From contig CAYZTZ010000069.1 of assembly GCA_964481255.1 (NCBI GenBank), positions 1 through 17,520 on the forward strand: 17,520 bases of DNA, in the 5' to 3' direction. The notes beneath the pieces are model-generated. The model did no database searches, was not told the origin of the DNA, and was given only the letters and a program-made list of their open reading frames with translations. Position numbers and translations under genes: made by a program. Position 1 is the first letter of the stretch. Every line of letters starts with the position of its first letter. Below, piece after piece: positions 8,246-13,914 of this stretch. The stretch comes from UBA6911 sp964481255. Lineage in GTDB: Bacteria > Acidobacteriota > UBA6911.

Positions 8246-8273
8246 GTTTCGGGAAAAATCCCGCGCTTGAAAC
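8246..8273 (-). promoter_or_regulatory. Hairpin in the probable AOR 5' leader
   Basis: GTTTC (8246-8250) pairs with GAAAC (8269-8273), and CGGGA (8250-8254, sharing the C) pairs with TCCCG (8259-8263). This leaves a 4-nt loop and a 5-nt bulge. It lies 44 bp upstream of the AOR start codon. With a weak candidate promoter (TGGCAA-N17-TATATT on the minus strand, 8320-8348) the AOR mRNA would have a leader of more than 100 nt containing this structure. I cannot match it to the Moco/Tuco riboswitch consensus by eye. Confidence 0.3.
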
Positions 8274-8379
8274 GTCCCGACGCCCCCTTGCCGATACCGC
8301 GCGGCCGCGGGCCCCAACTAATATAGATGGGTCCCCCGCCTTTTGCCACAAAAACCTGCACCCGCGGAATCCGCGGCAC

Positions 8380-8409
8380 TTGACGGTCTTGACGCGCGCG
8401 CGGGATAAT
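8380..8409 (+). promoter_or_regulatory. Sigma-70-type promoter of the HD-domain gene
   Basis: TTGACG at 8380-8385 and GATAAT at 8404-8409 are separated by 18 bp, a good match to the consensus in otherwise very GC-rich sequence. The expected transcription start (about 8416) falls only about 3 nt before the ATG at 8419. No Shine-Dalgarno precedes that ATG, so the mRNA may be leaderless. Confidence 0.55.
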
Positions 8410-8418
8410 GCCGCGTTT

Positions 8419-9312
8419 ATGGCGCTCGAGGAATATGATTTCAAGAAAGCCGTCCAGTCCCGCTATCCGGGCCTGCTGGACGCCGTGCGCCGTTTCATCC
8501 AGGCCTCGGAGAAAGCCTACGAGGGGAACAGCGATTCCTCCGACAGCTTTCTTTGGGAACACACTCTCCAGGTGACATCGATCGCCTGCCGCCTCGCCCG
8601 GGACGAGAAGCTCGATCCCCTCATCCCCGCGGTCGCGGCCCTTTTCCACGACGCCGGGAAATTCGCCGGCGGGAAATACCACAAGGCTGAGACGATCGAG
8701 GAGGAGGAATCGGCCCGCGTCGCCGAGCGCCTCCTGCGCCGATCCTCCATGAAGCCCTCGGACATCCGCAGGGTGCTTGCGGGCCTGAGGGCCCTCTACA
8801 ACGAAAAGGCGGGGAAAAACCGCATCGCCGCCATTCTCCACGACGCCGATTTTCTCTCCAAGTTCGGCGCCCTGGGCGTCGCCGCCTTTTTCACCAAATC
8901 GGCCCTGCGCGGCCGAACCATGCGATCGAGCGTCCTGGGCTATCTCAGCAAGGAACTGACCTATGCCGCGTGCCTGCCCTTGAATATGCGCACCAAAGCC
9001 GGACGCAGGCTGGCCGCCGGAAAGGCGTCCGATTCCCTGAAATTCTATCGTTCGCTGTTGGCCGAGCTGCGCGGGTCCGGGATCGCGGACCTCAGGATCC
9101 GCCGCGTCCGGATTCCCTATCCCTCGGCCGCGCGCCGTTCCATCGAGGTCCATTTCGTCATATCTTCCGCCTGCCCGGAATGCGGAGGCGGGTGGGAGAT
9201 GGCCTGGGCGACGGACCAGGGGGTCAAGTGCAGCAGGCTGAATATCAACTGGGCCTGCGCCCACTGCGGCGAGCACGTGGAAACGTCCTTCTGCCTGCCG
9301 GAAATCGCGTAA
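8419..9312 (+). CDS. HD-domain protein with C-terminal zinc ribbon, unknown role
   Basis: A 297-residue protein. Residues 46-145 carry an HD-domain metal-binding pattern: His48 in WEHTLQV, His77-Asp78 in LFHDAGK and His141/Asp142/Asp144 in LHDADFL. Such domains usually bind two metals and hydrolyse phosphoesters. Residues 252-283 hold CPECGGGW and CAHCG, with extra Cys271 and Cys292, suggesting a zinc ribbon. No substrate is known. The start at 8419 is favoured over an upstream in-frame start at 8221 because the extension (66 codons) is low-complexity and overlaps the promoter and the AOR leader region. The gene is divergent from the AOR and followed by two moeA genes, so a part in tungsten-enzyme maturation or its regulation is possible, but this is inference. 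An unrelated housekeeping phosphohydrolase cannot be excluded. Confidence 0.8.
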   Translation: MALEEYDFKKAVQSRYPGLLDAVRRFIQASEKAYEGNSDSSDSFLWEHTLQVTSIACRLARDEKLDPLIPAVAALFHDAGKFAGGKYHKAETIEEEESARVAERLLRRSSMKPSDIRRVLAGLRALYNEKAGKNRIAAILHDADFLSKFGALGVAAFFTKSALRGRTMRSSVLGYLSKELTYAACLPLNMRTKAGRRLAAGKASDSLKFYRSLLAELRGSGIADLRIRRVRIPYPSAARRSIEVHFVISSACPECGGGWEMAWATDQGVKCSRLNINWACAHCGEHVETSFCLPEIA

Positions 9313-9327
9313 CATGCGGAAAGGAGC

Positions 9328-9392
9328 CACGGATTGCACGGATTTTCACGGACCTGCCGGATTTCGATCCGTGTAATGCGCCCGATCCGCGG
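9328..9392. repeat. Nested palindromic element, copy 1 (upstream of first moeA)
   Basis: CACGGA at 9347-9352 is complementary to TCCGTG at 9368-9373, and CCACGGAT at 9328-9335 nearly matches ATCCGCGG at 9385-9392 (one mismatch). The wording CACGGA...CCTGCCG...GATCCGTG closely parallels the element at 10725-10770, so the two are diverged copies. It lies between the HD gene and the first moeA and could act as a hairpin terminator or attenuator, or be a dispersed intergenic repeat. Confidence 0.5.
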
Positions 9393-9463
9393 CCTTTTGT
9401 TCGCTCGCGAACAATCGGCGCGGCATTGCCTATAATGCTCTGCAGCATTCCTGAGGTGTTGTC

Positions 9464-10699
9464 TTGGCTGAGTTCTTTCGGGTAATCACGGCGGATCAGT
9501 TCATCGAACTGCTGGGACGGTTCCCCCGGCTCGCGGCGCAGCGGGTTCCGCTCGACGACTCGCTCGGGCGGATCCTCGCGGCCGACATGGCCGCTCCGGA
9601 AGATCTCCCTCAAGGAGCGCGCTCCACCGTAGACGGCTATGCCGTGCGCGCAGAGGACACGTTCGGCGCCTCGGACGCCATCCCGGCCCTCCTGGACGTG
9701 GCGGCCTCCATACCCATGGGCGTAATGCCCGATTTTGCCATTCAGCCCGGGCAGGCGGCGCAGATTTCCACCGGAGGTTTTCTTCCGCGCGGGGCGGACG
9801 CGGTGGTGATGGTGGAATATACGAACCCGGCGGGATCCCGAAGCGTCGAAGTGACCCGTCCCGTAACCGTCAAGACCAATGTGCTGGAGCGGGGCGAAGA
9901 CGCCCGGGCGGGGGAGATCTTGCTCGCGGCAGGCACGACGCTGCGCCCCCAGGAGCTGGGATTCCTTGCGGCCCTGGGGGTTTGCGAGGTCGAGGTCGGC
10001 CGGCGGCCTCGCGTTTCGGTAATTTCCTCGGGCGACGAAGTGGTCCCGATGGATCGCGAACCCTCGCCGGGTCAGATCCGCGACGCCAACAGGCACGCGA
10101 TCGCCGCCCTGGTCCGCGCCTGCGGGGCCGAGCCCGTGCCGTTCGGCATCGTCCCGGACAGCGCGGACAGGCTCGGCGACGCTCTCGCCAATGCCCTGTC
10201 TCAGGCCGATGTCGTCGCTGTGTCCGGGGGCAGTTCAGTCGGCACAAGAGATCTCATTGTGGACGCCGTCGCAAGCCTCCCCGGCACCGAGATTCTGGCT
10301 CACGGCGTCTCGATCCGCCCGGGCAAGCCGACGCTGCTGGCCATGCGGCAAGGGAAGGCGATTTTCGGCCTCCCCGGCCATCCCGTTTCCGCCCTGATCG
10401 TCGCCGAGGTGTTTCTGGCGCCATTTTTGCAGTACCTCCAGGGCGGAAGCCTGGAGAAAGGACCTCTGGGGCCCCAGGTCAGGGCGGTGCTGGCCACCTC
10501 CGTTCCCTCCACCATAGGCCTTGAAGAATTCGTCCGGGTCCGCCTGGAGGAAACGCAGGACGGCGGGAAGGCGGCGCGTCCGGTGTTTGGAAAATCCGGG
10601 ATGCTTTCCACAATGGTCAGGGCGGACGGCGTCCTGCGGATACCGATGAACTCCGAGGGATTTTCCAGGGGGGAAACGGTCCCGGTGACTCTCTTATAA
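9464..10699 (+). CDS. moeA: Molybdopterin molybdenum/tungsten transferase MoeA
   Basis: A 411-residue MoeA, the enzyme that inserts molybdate or tungstate into adenylylated molybdopterin. Motifs run in the usual order: STVDGYAVRAED (domain with the conserved Asp), ISTGGFLPRGADAVVMVE, VISSGDEVVP, a SGGSSVGTRD loop with the terminal Asp, RPGKPTLL and FGLPGHPVSA. Length is normal. The start is a TTG at 9464, supported by a GAGGTG Shine-Dalgarno five bases upstream. A perfect TATAAT at 9431-9436 could be its -10 element, though no clear -35 is seen. It is followed 88 bp later by a second, PBP-fused MoeA. By analogy with archaea that carry two MoeA proteins, one copy may serve tungsten and the other molybdenum, but which is which cannot be read from the sequence. 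Confidence 0.93.
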   Translation: MAEFFRVITADQFIELLGRFPRLAAQRVPLDDSLGRILAADMAAPEDLPQGARSTVDGYAVRAEDTFGASDAIPALLDVAASIPMGVMPDFAIQPGQAAQISTGGFLPRGADAVVMVEYTNPAGSRSVEVTRPVTVKTNVLERGEDARAGEILLAAGTTLRPQELGFLAALGVCEVEVGRRPRVSVISSGDEVVPMDREPSPGQIRDANRHAIAALVRACGAEPVPFGIVPDSADRLGDALANALSQADVVAVSGGSSVGTRDLIVDAVASLPGTEILAHGVSIRPGKPTLLAMRQGKAIFGLPGHPVSALIVAEVFLAPFLQYLQGGSLEKGPLGPQVRAVLATSVPSTIGLEEFVRVRLEETQDGGKAARPVFGKSGMLSTMVRADGVLRIPMNSEGFSRGETVPVTLL

Positions 10700-10724
10700 T
10701 ATGAATCGCGTGACATGAAAATTA

Positions 10725-10770
10725 CACGGGTGACACGGACTTGCCGAATCCGGATCCGTGATAACCCGTG
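10725..10770. repeat. Nested palindromic element, copy 2 (upstream of second moeA)
   Basis: The outer arms CACGGGT (10725-10731) and ACCCGTG (10764-10770) are perfect reverse complements, as are the inner arms CACGGA (10734-10739) and TCCGTG (10755-10760), with 2-3 nt internal loops between. It fills most of the 88-bp gap between the two moeA genes and resembles copy 1 at 9328-9392 in sequence and nested layout. Confidence 0.6.
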
Positions 10771-10787
10771 GCACTATTTGAGCTCGC

Positions 10788-12728
10788 ATGACACAAAGAC
10801 GGCAGACCTATCGCAACCTGAAACCTCTGCGGGAAGCGCAGGAGATATTTTTTTCACGCTTCAAGGATTTCTTCGTCGGGCCGGAAACCGTTCCGGTCCG
10901 CCAGGCGCTGGGACGCGTGCTGACGGGGCCGGTCAAGGCCGCCAGGTCCGTGCCGGCATACAACGCAGCGGCCGTTGACGGGATGGCGGTCCGCGCCTCC
11001 GCCACCTTTTCCGCCTTCCCTGAAACACCCGTTTTCCTGCGCGCAGGGACGGAGGCCGTCCCGGTCAATACCGGGGACCCGCTTCCGGAAGCGACCGACG
11101 CCGTCGTCATGATCGAAAAGGTCGAGGTCTCCGGCGACCGATGTGAAATACGCGAATCCGTCTACCCGTGGCAGAACGTGCGCAAAACGGGCGAAGACAT
11201 CGTCAGGGGCGAAATCCTCCTCCCCGCCCACCACCGCATCCGTCCCTGCGATCAGGGGGCTCTTCTCGCCGCGGGGATCCTGTCCGTCGAGGTTTTTCGA
11301 AAGCCCCGCGTGCTGATCATTCCGACCGGGGACGAAATCCTGGCGCCTGAAAAGGCCGAGGACCCGATAAAGCCGGGGGTCATCCTTGAAGTCAACGGGC
11401 AGGTCCTGCAATCCATGGCGGCGGAATGCGGGGCGGAAGCCGTTCTCGCGGAAACGGTGCCCGACGATCCCGACAGGATCATGGAGGCCGTCGCATCAGG
11501 TCTGGAAACGGGATACGACGCCGTTCTGACCATCGCCGGCTCTTCGGCGGGATCCGAGGATTTTACTCCCGCGGTCCTGTCCCGCCTCGGTGAACTGCTC
11601 GTTCATGGGGTGACGGTGATGCCGGGCAAGCCGACGCTGCTGGCCGCGGCGAGGGGCCGCCCCGTCGTCGGCATCCCCGGGTACCCCGTTTCCGCGGTGA
11701 TCGCCTTCAGGGAATTCGTCGCGCCGCTGCTGTACAGGATTCAGGGGCTCGAGCCGGCCGACGCTGAAAAGGTCGAGGCCTTCATGGGACGCAAGCTCCC
11801 CTCCAAGCCCGGCCTCGAAGAGCACGTCCGCGTCATCCTCGGCAGGGTCCGCGACCGAGTCGTCGCAATTCCTCTGGCGGGCGGCGCCGGAATGATGACC
11901 TCGCTGGTGCGCGCCGACGGAATGCTGCGCGTCCCGCCCGAGGTCAGCGGCTTCTCCGAAGGCGACAGCGTTCCGGTCGAGCTCCTTACGCCGTCCAGGG
12001 CGTTGAGCGGCAGGCTTCTCGCCATTGGTTCGCACGACCTCACCATCGACCTGCTGGCCAGCCTTATAAAGGAAAAATCGGGCGGCAGGATTACGATCTC
12101 CTCGAGCAACGTCGGAAGCATGGGGGGCCTGCTCGCCGTCGACCGCGGGATCGCCCATTTCGCCGGATCCCATCTTCTGGACACGGAGACGGGCGATTTC
12201 AACCGTTCCTATATCCGGCGCTACGTGAAGAACGCGCGCGTGGAGCTGGTGACGCTGGTCCACCGGTGGCAGGGCTTTATGATCGCCAAGGGAAACCCTA
12301 AAGGGATCCGGGGCATCCGGGATCTGGTCCGCCCCGATGTCTCCATGGTGAACCGCCAGGCGGGTTCAGGCACGCGCATCCTCCTGGATTACGAACTTCA
12401 GAAAGCCGGGATCGACCCCGCGGCCGTCGCGGGCTATCGCAGCGAGGAATACACGCACATGAGCGTGGCGATGGCCGTCGTGTCGGGCAGGGCGGATGTC
12501 GGGCTGGGCGTCCTGGCGGCGGCCAGGGCTCTGGATCTTGATTTCATACCCGTCTCCCGCGAGCGCTACGACCTTGTCGTCCCCGAGGACCTGCTGGAGG
12601 ACGATCGCATCGGCTTCCTGCTCGACATTATCCGCTCACCCGTGTTCATCGAGGAGGTCAAGGCCCTGGGGGGATATGAAGTTGATGAAACCGGCAAGAT
12701 TCAGCCGCGCGTGGATCTGAATGCGTAA
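10788..12728 (+). CDS. MoeA fused to a C-terminal PBP-like oxyanion-binding domain
   Basis: A 646-residue fusion. Residues 1-400 are MoeA: AAVDGMAV (59-68), IIPTGDEI (177-184), GSSAGSEDF (251-259), MPGKPTLL and VGIPGYPVSA (294-303), ending in EGDSVPVELL. Residues 408-632 are a PBP-like domain with SSNVGSMGGLLA, AGSHLLDTETGDFNRSY, MVNRQAGSGTRILLDYELQ and EEYTHMSVAMAVVSGRADVGLGVLAAAR. The second part matches residues 70-292 of the HTH regulator at 3284-4198 block by block. There is no signal peptide, so the domain works in the cytoplasm, perhaps delivering or sensing the tungstate or molybdate used by the MoeA part. MoeA-PBP fusions are known in archaea and some bacteria. The start at 10788 has only a weak GAG upstream. 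The gene ends 10 bp from the convergent radical SAM gene with no terminator visible. Confidence 0.92.
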   Translation: MTQRRQTYRNLKPLREAQEIFFSRFKDFFVGPETVPVRQALGRVLTGPVKAARSVPAYNAAAVDGMAVRASATFSAFPETPVFLRAGTEAVPVNTGDPLPEATDAVVMIEKVEVSGDRCEIRESVYPWQNVRKTGEDIVRGEILLPAHHRIRPCDQGALLAAGILSVEVFRKPRVLIIPTGDEILAPEKAEDPIKPGVILEVNGQVLQSMAAECGAEAVLAETVPDDPDRIMEAVASGLETGYDAVLTIAGSSAGSEDFTPAVLSRLGELLVHGVTVMPGKPTLLAAARGRPVVGIPGYPVSAVIAFREFVAPLLYRIQGLEPADAEKVEAFMGRKLPSKPGLEEHVRVILGRVRDRVVAIPLAGGAGMMTSLVRADGMLRVPPEVSGFSEGDSVPVELLTPSRALSGRLLAIGSHDLTIDLLASLIKEKSGGRITISSSNVGSMGGLLAVDRGIAHFAGSHLLDTETGDFNRSYIRRYVKNARVELVTLVHRWQGFMIAKGNPKGIRGIRDLVRPDVSMVNRQAGSGTRILLDYELQKAGIDPAAVAGYRSEEYTHMSVAMAVVSGRADVGLGVLAAARALDLDFIPVSRERYDLVVPEDLLEDDRIGFLLDIIRSPVFIEEVKALGGYEVDETGKIQPRVDLNA

Positions 12729-12738
12729 CATCCGCGGT

Positions 12739-13836
12739 TTACTTGAGGGTCTCGAACACCGAGATCCTGTGTATCTGCGCCAGCCTCTCGAAGAACGGCA
12801 CCGCCCTTAAAACAGTATCGGTCTGAAACAGGAAACTGGATAGAGTGACAAGCCGGCGCGGCCTCGCGGCGGGACAGTTCCGACAGGCCTCGAGATCCGC
12901 AAGGTCCCCGCGGATGTGCGCCTCCCTCATTCTCACGATCCTTTCCGAATTCCAGATCTCGCGCATCGTTTGCCTCTTGACGTTGCCGAGAGCGCCTTCC
13001 GGGTATGTATAGCAGCAGGGGAAAACGGTTCCGTCGTAGTGGATGTACATCGGGCCGCGCCAGAGCTGGTAGCAGGGGTGCCTTCTGGGCGGGCGGCTCA
13101 GGCTGTCCCCGGGGATCGCGCTCCCCTCGATGTGCACCTCGTCCTTCTTGATGCGCACGGCGTCGACGCCGTCCAGCTTCCACATGCGGACCAGCGCGCG
13201 CCCCTCGCGGCGGTTCTCCTTCAGGGCCACCATCTGCACCGCGCAGAATATGGGGGATTGCATGGCCTTTTTGACCCGCAGGAAGGCAAGGATGTTGCGG
13301 CGCACCTCGTCGAAATCCGCCCCCCTGCGGTAGGTTTCGAAAGTTTCCCGGCGCGCCCCCTCGAACGCGAAGGTGATGTAGGATAAACCGGCCTCAATCA
13401 GCCTGCGGCTGTATTCTTCCGTGAGAACCGTGCCGTTCGTGGAGATTCCCGTCGGGACGCCGCGCTTCGTGCAGTAGGCGATCATATCGAAAATCCCGGG
13501 ATTCAGAAGCGGCTCGCCCACGCCGTAAGGGACCGCGAACTCGAGAGTATCCGCGCTTTCGTCGATGATCTTGCGGAAAACTTCGAAATCCATGTCCCGA
13601 GGTGGAAAATAGAACCGCTGGCGCGGGCACATGGGACAGGAGAGATTGCACTTCGCCGTGCTTTCGATGGTCAGCATCAGCGGGCCGCCAGGCACAACGG
13701 GCTCTTCATGGACATACGCCTGCAGAAGAGCGAGGCGGTTGCGGGTTTTCGGCGACAGAGCGTTCAATCGAGAACCCCGGGAATCCTTATGAAAAAGGCG
13801 CTGCGCCGCGTCGGTCTCCGGCATCGGGCGTCCCAT
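12739..13836 (-). CDS. Radical SAM/SPASM-domain protein
   Basis: A 365-residue radical SAM enzyme. The SAM-binding cluster motif is CNLSCPMC (Cys63, Cys67, Cys70), followed by a radical-SAM barrel with PYGVGEPLLNPG and ISTNGTVL. A C-terminal SPASM-type region follows, with HPCYQLW, GTVFPCC, LGNVKRQTMREIWNS and CRNCPAARP, which should bind auxiliary iron-sulfur clusters. Such enzymes modify peptides, proteins or sugars; the substrate is not evident and no small precursor peptide gene is seen beside it. Two readings fit the context: a maturase linked to the tungsten locus (the Cmo/tungsten-cofactor type is a radical SAM/SPASM family) or a glycan-modifying enzyme, since a GT-C glycosyltransferase lies just upstream on the same strand. 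The start could be 13836 or 13824; the putative promoter overlaps this point and a weak GGGA precedes the latter. Confidence 0.85.
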   Translation of the reverse strand: MGRPMPETDAAQRLFHKDSRGSRLNALSPKTRNRLALLQAYVHEEPVVPGGPLMLTIESTAKCNLSCPMCPRQRFYFPPRDMDFEVFRKIIDESADTLEFAVPYGVGEPLLNPGIFDMIAYCTKRGVPTGISTNGTVLTEEYSRRLIEAGLSYITFAFEGARRETFETYRRGADFDEVRRNILAFLRVKKAMQSPIFCAVQMVALKENRREGRALVRMWKLDGVDAVRIKKDEVHIEGSAIPGDSLSRPPRRHPCYQLWRGPMYIHYDGTVFPCCYTYPEGALGNVKRQTMREIWNSERIVRMREAHIRGDLADLEACRNCPAARPRRLVTLSSFLFQTDTVLRAVPFFERLAQIHRISVFETLK

Positions 13837-13868
13837 GCGACATTAATGTCGCCCGCAAGGCTTGTCAA
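13837..13868 (-). promoter_or_regulatory. Promoter overlapped by a perfect 16-bp palindrome (candidate operator)
   Basis: GCGACATTAATGTCGC at 13837-13852 is a perfect palindrome that directly abuts the ATG at 13836. On the minus strand TTGACA (13868 to 13863) lies 17 bp upstream of TAATGT (13845 to 13840), which falls inside the palindrome. A dimeric repressor bound there would block the -10 region. The expected transcription start is around 13833, which would favour the ATG at 13824 or a nearly leaderless mRNA. Confidence 0.5.
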
Positions 13869-13914
13869 GGATGCATTGGCCGCACCGCCTTACCGGCTCC
13901 CATCTTTTTTTGGA

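Noticed and set aside
8203..9339. N-terminal extension of the AOR reading frame by 379 codons
   Set aside because: It is antisense to the HD-domain gene, lacks any domain, and is Gly/Arg-rich as expected of a GC-rich shadow frame. The AOR Shine-Dalgarno and family homology start at 8202.
10701..10718. Five-codon ORF (ATG to TGA) just after the first moeA, considered as a leader peptide
   Set aside because: It has no ribosome-binding site and no run of regulatory codons, so there is nothing to distinguish it from chance.
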